Source: Nemopilema nomurai
Taxonomy: Eukaryota > Cnidaria > Scyphozoa > Rhizostomeae > Rhizostomatidae
NCBI GenBank assembly: GCA_003864495.1
Contig: ML133454.1
Location: 3,631,442 to 3,695,441, forward strand
Direction of reading: 5' to 3'
Length of the DNA: 64,000 bases
Numbering within the stretch: the first letter of the stretch is position 1; each line of letters opens with the position of its first letter. Made by a program: the position numbers and the translations under genes. Of this stretch, positions 1 through 11,756 are shown piece after piece. The notes under the pieces were generated by a model, which did no database searches, was not told the DNA's origin, and worked only from the letters and a program-made list of their open reading frames with translations.

Positions 1-805
1 TAAGTATAGATGAACACTGTTGCAAAAGATTTAGACAATGCTACCACATCAAACTGACAGCTGCCTTCATCTCACAGTACTAAGACATCTATTCTCTGGG
101 CAAGGACAAGACGAGAATACAGCCCCAGGGGCACGAGGGAATCAGATTTTGAACAAAACTGCTGCGATAAAATACAGGGTCCCGCAAAGTCTGAGATTTT
201 CATTGCTCAGCAAACTAGACTCCCAAGCTCACTGCCCCTCGAGCCCCTTTCTCGATTTTCCCCGGCGTTATTTCACTAGTTTTTCTGGCTCAAAGCGCTG
301 CACCGAAGGGGGGGAAGTGTGTTTCAAAAGGAAAACCAGATAAACAAGAAGCAACTGGTCTCAACTAACCTGGCATCCCAATGGAAATCCTGCTACACTT
401 TCCATACAGCTTATTAAAAAATGTACTAACAACTCATTATATCGCTCATTAACAGCTCATTATCTTCCTCATTAACAGCTCATTATCTTCCTCATTGGGT
501 TCTTCTCAACTAACTGGCACCCGAACAACAGTTAACCCCAAAACAATAATGGTTGCAAGGTGCAGCTTTAAATCAGTCTGAGGGAAAAGGGTCGGAGGGG
601 AAAATTTTGATTCTTTGTCGCACTTTCTAAAAGCTGTTCAGAGAGAGTTGAGGGCAAAAACAGATATGATTTCTTTTAAACTGTCCCCAATTAAACAATC
701 AACCAGAATGAATTTTTACCATAGGGATAACGCATAATCGTCGATGTAGCAAAAGAACACTGTGGTTGAGTATCAAAACAGGCGATGCAGAATCGATCAT
801 CATGA
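1..805. other. 3' flank of the HNF4-like gene
   Basis: No exon is recognised. If the HNF4 TAG at 806-808 is the real end, this is 3' UTR and flank. No canonical AATAAA on the minus strand (TTTATT on plus) is seen, which leaves open a further downstream exon reached from the donor at 805-810. A 23-bp direct repeat sits at 445-496. Confidence 0.5.
445..496. repeat. 23-bp tandem repeat, 2.3 copies
   Basis: Units 445-467 and 468-490 are identical, with a 6-base third start. The core is CTCATTAACAG followed by CTCATTATCTTC. It lies downstream of the HNF4 stop. Confidence 0.85.
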
Positions 806-3800
806 CTAACCTCCAAGAAGCATCTCTTGCAGCAGATTGTCGACTTTCGCCACACCAAAAAGCCGCGCGAACTGTAGCTGTTCAACCATTTGAAGAGCCA
901 CCGACTGCAGGGTGGGCAGCAGCAACAACATCTCACCGAACTTCCCTTTCGGTACGTCATAGCATTTGTCGTTGATGTAATCTTCCAGCGACGTGTGCAC
1001 TTCGAACCTCAATGACTTTATCTTCTTTGGATCGCTAAGGCCACGTGCATCTGCAAAAAAAGTGATTGGTTTAGGCCGCAGTTCTTTTGGCTGTCTTTTC
1101 AGGGCCTGATTATGCCACCACGTTTTCCAAGGCAGTGCTGGTTTGAAATGTGTTAACAAAATTCGTTGCTAATAGAATGTCACTTGTGGTAAGTCTTCAC
1201 AGAGATCTTCTACAAAAAACAGACGTAGACATGTACGCAAAAGACATTCTAACTGAGGTTCAACTTAGCCCGTGGGAACCAAGCAAGCAGACTTCCAAAA
1301 CAGGCGTTGTTTTGCTTTGTGAATACCAAACGATCAGCCAGCACAATACTTTAAGCAAAAAGGGATCAGCTGGTGAGGCCAGTTTTATCTTGGGCAGGCT
1401 TCATCTTCGGAGAGCTTTGATGTTTTCGAATCACAAATAAGCCACAACACTCGGCTATAAATGCAACAGGCACTCCAGTTTCTGTTTTCAATTCCAAAAC
1501 ACAAATTATTAAAATGGAGCCAGAGAAACAAGCATAGTTTTGGATTAACATGAGTATTCGAAAAGGAAACCAAGCTTATTCAAAGGGAACCGTTAATCTA
1601 GATCAGCCAAACAGGATTTGATGTCATTGCTGGCGAATCATCAACTGATAAAAACAGTCTCTAATATCCGGCTTAACGGTCGAGGTAGCACGTGAGAAAC
1701 AAGGAAGTATCGAATGGAAGTGCTTTTCGTGCAAGGCTTGATGGGAGGCTCATTCCATTCCACGTGCACACTCCTGGACTTAATAATAGTCATGTGACAA
1801 GCTACGACCGAATGCTGAATTGTTTTCGTACCAGGTTCCTAATGGAGACTTAACTTGGTGCTTCTGGGACTGAATACAAGCAAGGGCCAGGCACTTCACC
1901 TCTGCACTTCCATGAAACGGGGTGAACATCGAATTCTTAGTAACTGAAACCTGCATTTTCTTTTGGAAGTGCGATTACATATAATGGTCCAATCAAACAC
2001 AGAGCGGATTCTTTAAGGGTCTTACACCACATTCTCCGTATACACATTAAGGTCTTTCATATGTTGCAGTGCCCGAACGAAATATTTATCAACACAGAAT
2101 GAAACATAATCTTCAATCAAACTAGAAAGTCGTCTTGAATTGTATAGAATAAATGCCTTTTTGACTAAGAGACACGAAGATATAAAGTTTTCTAGGTATA
2201 TTTCCTCAATGGAAGAAACTCAGAAAATTTTCAATGGAGTTTTCATGAGTTTAACTATTGACCAGCAAGCAGCATTGCGGTTGATAGAAATCTCGACATC
2301 CCGTCCAAAGCCATTGACCCTTCACATGAGACAGGGGTCAAAAGGGAATGAGCTGACTCCCCACCATTTGCATTTTAACAAACTGTTGAAGGCACGTGCG
2401 CAACCGTTGGGAAGATTCGATCCTTTAACGGTCCAGCTCGGTGAGCAATTTATTACATGTTGGAAGCCAGCCTCGCTTCTAAGCTGTTGATAATGCTTTA
2501 ATCGCCGACAATGATGACGTACGAAACCAGATGGCTCCAGGTCTGTTGTTTCTAAAAGAGGCAGCACTTTCATGCACGAACAAGTTCTATCTTGAGCAAC
2601 GGATCAATGAACGCTAGTCTTTGCACATCGTTTCCAGATCAACAGGAGTAACATAGGGCCAGGATAATGTGACGTCAAAGTGGAGACCGATTTTACCTGG
2701 TCGTGTAGCAATGTACTTTGCCCTCTTTTTGCGGGTAAGCGAAAAGTGCCTTGAAAGCACTCTGGTATTATGGCTGGCTAATCGCGAATCATACTGAGGA
2801 CCCCATTCGACAAAGCTTTGTATCTATGGTTATCAATATACCCTGTTATTCCAACCCTCACGTTGAAGCTTTTCTTTGTTTCTAGAATTCAGGGCTCGAT
2901 CAATCTTGCCCGCTGTTCACAAAAAGAGCAAAGCTTTACTCATATTCACTCCCTGCATGGAGAGGCAGTTTTAAGGCGTGCTTCCCTGCAATCTCATACC
3001 GGGACTCGGTATATCAAGACCAACTGGCAGCAAGAAGATAAGCGTGACGGCTTTACCTGGGTTGAAAAAAATGACGGCCTTCAGACATGCGTACTCGGTG
3101 TCGTCCAACTCCATGGACACCATTGGCTGGACGAGTTCGTCCATCGTCCTGATGGCGATCCTCCGAATATCCACCTCGGGGTGGTTCCTGCTGATGACGA
3201 GCTCGTTGCCTAGCAGCAAGGCATCCTTGATTGCCATGGACCTGCGCGAGACGCCGAGCATTAGGTGCTCGCTGGCATGCGCACGCAGCAAAGAAACCTG
3301 GTCGTCCAGGGGTAATTCGCAGAACACTGGAATGTACTTGGCCCACTCCACCAGCACCAGCAGCTGCTGCTTCATCGACTCGACAATGTCGTTGCTCGTT
3401 GCTTCCCGGCCGAGATTCAGTTGCTCTGAAAGGCAAGCAATCCCAGTGTGTCAATATGGCCTTAGGCCTGACAGAAGGTGCAGAAAGCCTCAGTCGGTCG
3501 AGGGGCTGAGTGGCCCGGAGGCAAACAAAGGCAAGTTCACGGAGCAACACCGAATTAATACAGTTAGTTATACCACTGCTATGTCAGGCATGCTTGCCCT
3601 CACTACAAAGATTTCTCAGATGTAAAAAAACAAGAATGCAAAGCATCGAAGATACAAGCAAGTTATAGTAAGAAGCAAAGCGATTTCCGGGATCATCGAA
3701 AAAATCAAAATCCTAAATCTTCCGACCCAGTTAGGTGGCACCAATAGGAGTTCCTGGAATTCGAGTGAAAGGCCTGTGGCCTGTAGATCACGTGCCTTTT

Positions 3801-6800
3801 ATTGCCTACCGTCATATCAACAAAAGAAACCATCATACAATCCGCTTTATTGAATACAGACACTCAGCTTGTGCAGATTTTACTGGCTAGTCAGCTTGTG
3901 TAGATTCTACCACAAAATCTTTGTTCCTATATTTTTTTGCACAAAGTATGCTATCAAACTTCGTTTGCACAAAGTATGCTAAAAATTTGCACAGAATATC
4001 ATGATGCCTGAACAGGAGAAATATTCAGGCAATAGTGCCATCATTAGCATTACTGTTACTTTTATCATAAATATATGTCATTTTTGATGCCATACATGAT
4101 TTTATATGTCATGTGACCTAAAGAAGTGACAGAGAGAGTGTGACAGAAAGCTTGTGGTACACCTCCCCTCCAATTAAGCCCTGAGGGAACCCAAGTCATC
4201 AAGAAGCAAAGAAGATTCAGATAACTGCTTTCTTTTCCTGATCTAACTTCCAACAGACAATTGGATCAAATACTTGAGTTGTCAAATACCAATGTATAAT
4301 TCAATATATGGAATTAATGCAAAATCACTGTAAATAAAAGATTCCCCATGGTTTGAAGGAAAAGCAGAGTTATGGAAAACTGATGTTTGAACAAGTGCTT
4401 TGTGGTACAAAACTTCACAATTGCTAGAAAAAGCGGAACTATTTTTCGCATACTAGTTTCGCTTTTTCTGCGAAAAATAGTATGCGAAAAATAGTTCCGC
4501 TTTTTCTAGCAATTGTGAAAACTGATGTTCCAAAGACTTCACAAGTATCTTGCATGGGCAAAGGTAAATTCTGTATGGCATACAATCAGCTGAACAGCTG
4601 TACCAATATTGTAGTTGTCATTTCCTTCAACAGTCTTGTCTATGACTAATCTTAGGCATTGTCTGACCAAGCAATCATAATGTCATTCATCTGGTGAATA
4701 ACCTCTCTTAACTCAGTTTAATTTTAATCTAAAGGCACTCAAATTCAACATATAATGTCAGTTTGTCACTTTTATTTTAGTGCAAAATACCCAGTTGCAC
4801 ACAATGTAGATACTTTTTCTATGAAAATATCAATGCAACTGACTTTACAAAAAAAGGGTTAGACATATGAAAACAGAAGAATTGGAAAATGACTGAATGC
4901 ATCAAACACAATCACATGCCTTCCATTGTGGTTAACAGCCAGAGCAAATAGGTTAGTTTTTGAGTACACACATAGGCGCCGACTACGTGGGGGCTTGGGG
5001 GCTCGAGCCCCCCCTGGGGATTGCTATGGGGGGGCTCAGCCCCCCCTGGGAATTTCGTTTGAATTCAATCAAAGAATTGAACTGATGATACTGTAGACCA
5101 TGATGTTATATCTGCTTTATTAAAATGTTTTGTTTTGTTATTATACATACTACCTATGTTGTATTACGTTATTAAAGCGACAGGTAATTTCTCTACCTTT
5201 CGACTTCTTTTTAATTGATTTTAAATTCAAATTTTGAGCCCCCCCTGGGAAAAATAAAAGTCGGCGCCTATGAGTACACAGGTACTTTTGCACAATTTGA
5301 TAAGAAGATGAAATGCCAAGCTTCAAAACTTCAGGAAAGGGTTGTGCAGTGCATTGTGGCATCACCTTTTAATGGTTACAGTTACTGTGAAAGCGTAAAT
5401 GCTAAGAATACTTGACAGGGTAAATAAGGAAAACCATACTCAATATCTTTAAGATTTGTTTGGGACAAGATGTTGATAGTGGTGCTAGCTTGATAAACAG
5501 CTTTCAGAAAGTAAAAAGAAAAAGGAAAAAAGCAATACCCGGTGGTGACTGAGCTGGTCTGGAGAGAATTTCCGCTGACAACAAAACTTGGGGTGAAAGC
5601 AACTTGTCTGATTCATCACATGATTTTCTAGTTATCTTATCTCTTTCATTTTGAACAGCTGTGGAAAGTAATTTGTATTTTCATCAGCAATCTCAACTTA
5701 GAGCTATCAGGTTGTATATATCACAAATGCATAGAGAAATATACATGCACATATTAAGAATGATGATAAAAATGTGGCTTTATGCGAGAGAATAACAACA
5801 CAAAGGCACATGCAATCTTCATACAAACAAGAATCATATATATTGCATAAATTGTTGTGTACATTTAGCACTAGGATATTGCTCTTCCCATACACAAATG
5901 AATTTTTAGCTGTTGTGAGGCCACATCCGTATATCCTTATGTTCTATGTTATGATTCAGGGTGCACAACTCTTGTAATTTATTTCAGCTGTAGCTTGAAT
6001 ACTTCATTTGCAATGCTTCTGTGCTAAGCAGAAACCTGGTTTGCTGTAATCCTTGACTACAATCTACCTTCATCATTTTCAACCATCTGGGCATTATGAA
6101 TATTACTTTTAAGGTCACTACATTAGAGGATGAAATACCTCTTTACACTGAGCACAACAACTATTACTGCATAGTTTTATTATATTTTTGTTGCAGTTGC
6201 AAATTTATTTTGCAAATATGTCTTTTAAAGTGAACTTCTGATAAATAGGTTCAATACAAATACAATAACATCAGTACAAAATTTTGTGCATTAACCCAAA
6301 TTTAAGATTCCCCATCAAACAATATGTCTTGTGACTTTGAAACCATCACTGTTTTATTTTAAAATCCTGGCAAAACTTTAACAACATATGTGACACAAAA
6401 CTGACAAAAATCTAAGAGTATCATTTTCAGGGTACCTTCTTTTTTCATGCCGACACTAACACATTTCTTGAACCTGCAGTAGCGACACTGATTTCGTTTG
6501 TCCTTAGTAATAACACAGTCCTTTGAGAAACGACACGAGTAAACATGATTCTTCCTGACGCTCCTTCTAAAAAATCCCTTGCAACCATCACAACTGACAG
6601 ATCCGTAGTGTTTTCCAGTGGCACGGTCTCCACAAATCAAACACAAACTTATGTCATCTTCCCCTGCGAACAACACGCTTGTGACAGTCAAGGACATAAC
6701 AGGAACAGTTGTAATTGTCAAACAAAAACAATGTGATGTACATACAAAGGCCCATGCATTGAACAAATTTCCCCCATGCACTTTACATTGGACGAATGGA

Positions 6801-7499
6801 AAATTATTTCTCGCGAAGGTTTGGATAAGCGAAAAGAGAAAAGTACGTAGGAAAAGTACTTTTTGTACGAAGAACAAGTACATTATTTAAGAAGGGGTGT
6901 GTTATAAACTTGTTAAGGCCGGGCTTCACCAGACCTGAAGGTCTTAATGCATCACCAAATAACAAAGGAGTACAGTTATATAACGGCTAATAAAGTAACC
7001 AATCATTCAATTCACCACACCACATCAATATTGAAATGTTGATCTGAGTCCTTCAACAACTGCAGCACCTAATTTTTGCAAGATTGGAAATTCAAAAATA
7101 ACCCCAAAATTTGAATGAGAAAATATTCTGCCTTTGAGATCTATTAATATCCGGCAATTAGTTTACTTTCTATAGTTGCAACACACAGAACTATGGGCAG
7201 AAAGTTAAGAATTCTGGATGGTATGAACAAAGTGACAGGATTTTTACAGGCAAACGCAGAAAAGAAATTTGAGTCACATTGCTGGCAAAACAACCTCATG
7301 ACTGCAGAGGACAGTCTGGCGTTCTGTTATAGGAACAAGGGCCAATGGCGCTCATTATAAGAACAGATCTTTAATATCAGGTCCAACAAAGGATTGGAAG
7401 AAAGACAAAACCATTTGATTTGGCTTTACGTGACTGAAGTAGGGCCTAAAGAAACTTACCGGCTTCACTTGCTTCTTCCGAGTCCTCCTTACGACTCAT
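806..7499 (-). CDS. HNF4: HNF4-like nuclear receptor (NR2A), 5 coding exons
   Basis: Ligand-type nuclear transcription factor, expected to act in the nucleus as a DNA-bound dimer. Exons in coding order: 7460-7499, 6436-6663, 5539-5658, 3057-3425 and 806-1050; all junctions keep phase, giving 333 aa. The short first exon reads [13 protein letters not shown]. The zinc-finger DNA-binding domain (residues about 21-89) lies in one exon, with P-box CDGCKG and the HNF4 signature [13 protein letters not shown] and NQCRYC. Exon 3 begins AVQNERD, as in vertebrate HNF4. The ligand-binding domain (about 145-333) has [32 protein letters not shown] and LEDYIND, and ends in the AF-2 helix [13 protein letters not shown] follows this helix immediately, so there is no F domain unless the GTTAGT donor at 805-810 is used. 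HNF4 is favoured over RXR or COUP-TF because of the LBD and the AVQNERD linker. Confidence 0.93.
4414..4519. mobile_element. Foldback (hairpin) element with 42-bp perfect arms
   Basis: The left arm 4414-4455 is the exact reverse complement of the right arm 4478-4519, with a 22-base spacer. The arms start TTCACAATTGCTAG and contain GCGGAACTATTTTTCGC. The element sits in HNF4 intron 3. The short direct repeat AAAACTGATGTT lies just outside on both sides (about 4377 and 4518). An arm-like copy with 34 of 42 matches is at 9727-9768. Its structure resembles a foldback MITE or a strong hairpin; no coding capacity is present. Confidence 0.75.
4971..5272. mobile_element. hAT-type MITE, 302 bp, 14-bp TIRs, 8-bp target duplication
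   Basis: The ends are perfect inverted repeats: CATAGGCGCCGACT at 4971-4984 and its reverse complement at 5259-5272. The flanks carry an identical 8-bp duplication, AGTACACA, at 4963-4970 and 5273-5280. An 8-bp duplication is the hallmark of hAT transposases. The interior has several GAGCCCCCCCTGG motifs and no transposase frame, so it is non-autonomous. It sits in HNF4 intron 3. The perfect TIRs and target duplication suggest a recent insertion. Confidence 0.9.
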
Positions 7500-7688
7500 T
7501 TTGATCACATTTTTCAGACTCGCCTTCGCAAAATTTTACCAGAACTAATGGCAGCAAAAATAAGAAAGGGTTTAATGCTCAAGACATTATTTCTGTCCAC
7601 TCTTGAGCTGTGTCTCTAACTCAACACTTAATGCCGACCGAAATCAGGCCCATACGGATTGTTTCATATGGAGACTTCGATGTCACTG

Positions 7689-7724
7689 ATTGGCTCATTG
7701 AATCTATTGCTAGGCAATGATTGG
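7689..7724 (-). promoter_or_regulatory. Paired CCAAT boxes upstream of HNF4
   Basis: On the minus strand, CCAAT occurs at 7689-7693 and 7720-7724, about 190 and 220 bases upstream of the start codon at 7499 and 31 bases apart. Same-orientation pairs at about this spacing are typical NF-Y sites. This is a candidate proximal promoter. Confidence 0.45.
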
Positions 7725-9726
7725 CCACAGACAAGCTTCTTTTGTTTTCTGAAACAATACCCTCATGTGAACCTCTGTCACATGACAAAAACAACAACAG
7801 GAATTACCAATTTGAAGTTCTTCGTATTTTGTTACACCAAGCCTGCGCTGTAATTATTGAAATAGAACGGTAAATGAAAAATCTAAGAGTATTAAAACTA
7901 ACTTAGCAACTCCTATTTAATAATTTTCCTGCACGTCTTCATGGAAAAGTACAACTATTCATTGCTGACACTGATTTTGTCGCACCCGCGAGTGAGATAA
8001 GGAGAGTTTTAGGCACGTGACCCAAAGATTCGTGCAATGCAATATGCTGTACACGTTTTTCAAATTCATGTTTCACTTAAAGGTGGTCTAAAAAAGCTTA
8101 TGATGATGAAGGGCGAGAAAGTAATTTCGCATCGGAAGTCAATTTCAGGGAAAACAGCTATCGTACAAATCTTTTACACTCTTGGAATAATAAAGATCAT
8201 CTTTTGAATATCATATTCCCTGTAAAGATGTGCTTACAAAATGCACTCACACATCATCGAAGGGTATTACAAATGCAATTCCTTTGCACTCTGTACCTTG
8301 AAGACAAACATTTACATTCGACACTGAAGAATTTTTTAAGGATATTTCAGTAGCCATTCTTTTCCAGCGACTGCTGTTTCACCTTCGAAACAATACATTG
8401 GTAACTTCAAAATCAGTACGTACTCTCGGCCATTCTAGGGATAACAGATTCAATCACACGCTTCCTGCTTTTTTGCTCGTACAATTCGTACTATTTCATT
8501 TGATTTGCTTCCTGTCTTCGTTTCGAATTAAATGCAGAATTATTATTTGTGAAACATCATTCTGCGCAAAAACCTGACGTGTGACAAATCTGACGGCCCC
8601 CTCCCGTAGAAGGTCTAGAAGGTGACAATTTAAGTCGTTTTATTAAATATTTTCCGCGAAGACCCTTCAAGAGCAAGATGAGTAACAAGCTTAACACGGA
8701 GGCCCCCGCTCCCCAAGATGAACTCTTCATTCATTAAGAAAATTGATATTTGAGGTTGCTTGGCCTTGTCTGAAAACCATGCCGTTTAGACATTTGCCAG
8801 ACATCATCTTGGAGGTGGGGTTTAAACTTGCTTCAGGTAACACTGGTTCTGGCGAGGAACTGGCGTGCATTCCATCCCGATGCCCATGTGGGCACGCTAC
8901 AATTCACGTGACCCTTTCCTAAACCAACTCGGCAAGAAGTGCCCGAGAGATAATCCCTCCTTTTACTTTCCCGATTTTGCAAATCATTAATAATCCGTTT
9001 GGTGTATCACATGCGTATGTCAAAATCGTATTGTCCATTCAACTCAGGGTGAAAAGGGAATCACCGGCGAGTGAGCAGGGGAGGTCTTACGTTGTTTGGG
9101 AAGGGACACCATCTTCACAAGCTGCAGAAAGGACGGTGATTCGAACACAAACCCACAAACAAACATGTTTAGACAGCAGTCGCGATGTGGTGGGATTTTT
9201 GTGCAGCTTCCCAGAGCCATTTAAACGGAGGGCTCCTTGAAACCAGATCTAGCTGAAGGACAACCATCATTAAATGGAATGGAAAAAATAATTTCGCAGG
9301 CTTGGGCCTTCCTAACTCCCAGGGTTTACTGGATTTTTCCGGTGTCGGATTCTAGTCCCGTCCACACTATGCCGGATCATATGGCCGGATGCACTTCGTA
9401 TCGAATTACTTTCCAGACCGGATAGGCCTTAGGTAAACAGGCTCTGAAGATATGAAATGAAAATTTTTTAGGTGAAGAACGAATGCCGTTACCATGGAGA
9501 CGGATGCCGAAGGCACAGAAAGGTGCAGTGGGCCAAGGACACTTCCTTCTCCATCTCTTGTCATTGTCTCGGAAATAGTAACGCTGATTGGTCAATTATA
9601 ACCAATCATGTGCTCTTTTATCACCCTCTAGTGCTTTCGATCCGCATCTGGCTATTTATTCTGTCAGCTTTTGGTTATTTTCTGACGTTTGCATACTCTG
9701 AGGTGTGTCGGACGAAAAAGTACTTA

Positions 9727-9768
9727 AAGTATGCAAAAACTAGTTCCGCATTTTACTGCCATTGTGAA
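9727..9768. repeat. Diverged copy of the 4478-4519 foldback arm
   Basis: Ungapped alignment with the right arm at 4478-4519 gives 34 of 42 matches, including TAGTTCCGC and ATTGTGAA. Only a weak remnant of a facing arm (GCATACT near 9691-9697) is visible. It may be an old copy of the same family. Confidence 0.6.
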
Positions 9769-10927
9769 ACATATTTCTAAAGTTATGGCAGCCACTTTAA
9801 AGCTGATAGTGTCAAACCGCAATTTGGTACAGTTTAAAAACACTGACATAAGAAGAATACCCGTAACTTGTGTAGCAAGATGTGTGAAGATGAGAGGCTT
9901 AATCAAGAGTGTAAGCTAGAATCTAACGAGGATCTAAAAAGCTTTTCATACATCAAATGTCAGTGGTCTCATATGAAATCGCTGCAGGTAACAAGGGTAT
10001 ACATCTGTATTGCATTTCTTTAAAACCTGTGACGTTACCGTCTTTTTAATCACTGTAAATTATGATATCAAATAAAAAGAATGAAAGCAAATTTTTTATT
10101 AGTGTACCTAATAAAATTGTATCGGCATGCTCTCGAAAGGACAAATCTTGCAACACTCAGCACCCTGTACCCGAAATGGACTAAAGCTTTTTAATAGATG
10201 TGCTCGAAGATGTGACATCTAGGATTGCCTCTTGGCTACCGAAAAGCGAACTACCGATTATGTCAAATCAAGGTGACTAAATGGTTTCAAAAGAACTCCT
10301 GTTATAAGAGCTGAAGTTCGTGAGGTTAGTTTTACTTTTCTCGACATTTTTCTATTCAGCTCAAGTGTAAAAACCTTCGACAGAGTCACTCTGAACAAGT
10401 GTATTAACTTGATGTGTTAATACTTGAATCAAAACGACACTAAAAAGATCACTAAAACGAGAGTAATGTAACCATACATAGAGTTGCGGGTTATTTAAAC
10501 TTCAGCAAAGGGCAAATGAAATCAGGAACAAGCATAACGTTTTCATATAATTCTCTGCAAAATTTTAAACACCACAACACACGTTTACAAATTTTGTGAC
10601 GACAATTAACAAAAGTCAGGAGACTATGCGACCTTTTGAGGGGGCGAAACCCCTTGATTCTGGTCTGATTAACCAATAGGGTCATGTCTGATGATGGCCC
10701 CAGGCATTGCACTAAATAAATTGCACCAAGTATAATGATCGCTTAATTACAGCATGAATCAAAATGAAGACTGGTTCTGTAAACACAAGCAGGCCCTTGC
10801 CTACAGGAAGACAGGGGGTCCACCAGAGAAGCAAGCACCTCTCTTTACCAAAAGCAAGATAATAATTTCCTAAAATAAGCGGGGTTGCTTCCTGGTCCCT
10901 ATTGGCAGCTCAACTTAACGGGTCCGC

Positions 10928-10972
10928 AGGGTGTTCACACGGGTCCGACCATAGGGTGTTCACACAGGTCCG
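10928..10972. repeat. 20-bp direct repeat, 2 copies
   Basis: Copies at 10928-10947 and 10953-10972 share AGGGTGTTCACAC and GGTCCG, with one mismatch and a 25-bp period. Confidence 0.8.
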
Positions 10973-11756
10973 CACAACAGAATGCCAATGTAGTCGTTCA
11001 GAACAACTGCAATGTTCGATGTCCTAAATTTCCCCGCCGAAAACTTGCAAACACGGGAAGTTTCAGTGAAATTCAATTTTTTTCAGTATGGTAAAAGGGC
11101 AACATATGTGGTGTCATGGTTAACACATCAATCAATCCTAAACACTGTTTGAACTTAGAAAAAATCATACATCACAGTAACAAGAGGCATAATACTAACA
11201 AAATTACTTACAACAAAAAATAAATTATATTATGAAATTACAGAGAACAACTTAACTGGATTGTGTTTAAGATTGGTTGCCTATTTGATTGGCTGATTAA
11301 TTGATTGATTGATTGTTTCGAAAACACGTTGACCTGGGATGCCAGCTCATCCTATCCCGACCAGTACTTGAAAAAGCTAACAAAACATCTGTCGCCGAAA
11401 AAACAGTTCACTTGCAGCTACAAGGTGACATACTTTGAGCATACCACGTGGTGCAATGACTAAAGGGGCGATGACATCACCTGGCAACTGACCATTGGTC
11501 GCTGGGGTGAAGGCAAACATAGTTCAACCTACAGCCGCACCCTCTCCTAGCTACCCAATCACTAAGGGGTGCAACCCTTTTATAGCAGAAATGTTAACAC
11601 TAGGTGGGAAAAGAGGGGCGGGGTTAGAGACCGGAGGGGCTTTTGTCCAAGGGTGCAGCCCTAGTCATCGAGGATCGAATTGCATAGAAACTGACGGAAA
11701 TGACGCTCCGTCAAATCTACATTGACATGGACGCCAGAAACGGAGGGGCCGTCACG

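Larger units (their letters stand above)
7500..11756. other. Intergenic region between HNF4 5' end and DCAF11 3' end
   Basis: No gene recognised. It contains a CCAAT pair next to the HNF4 start, the arm-like copy at 9727-9768, and a 20-bp repeat (10928-10947 and 10953-10972, one mismatch). It also holds a GATT-type simple repeat near 11290-11310. Short reading frames on both strands show no family motif. Confidence 0.6.

Noticed and set aside
691..960. 89-codon minus frame over the last HNF4 exon
   Set aside because: Shadow of the conserved LBD frame in another phase.
2978..3625. 215-codon plus frame, the longest plus-strand frame near 3 kb
   Set aside because: It is antisense to the HNF4 LBD exon 3057-3425; the length comes from the GC-rich coding exon on the other strand.
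9121..9160. Possible tRNA T arm (TTCGAATC on the minus strand)
   Set aside because: No 5-bp T stem, no anticodon arm and no acceptor stem could be drawn around it.
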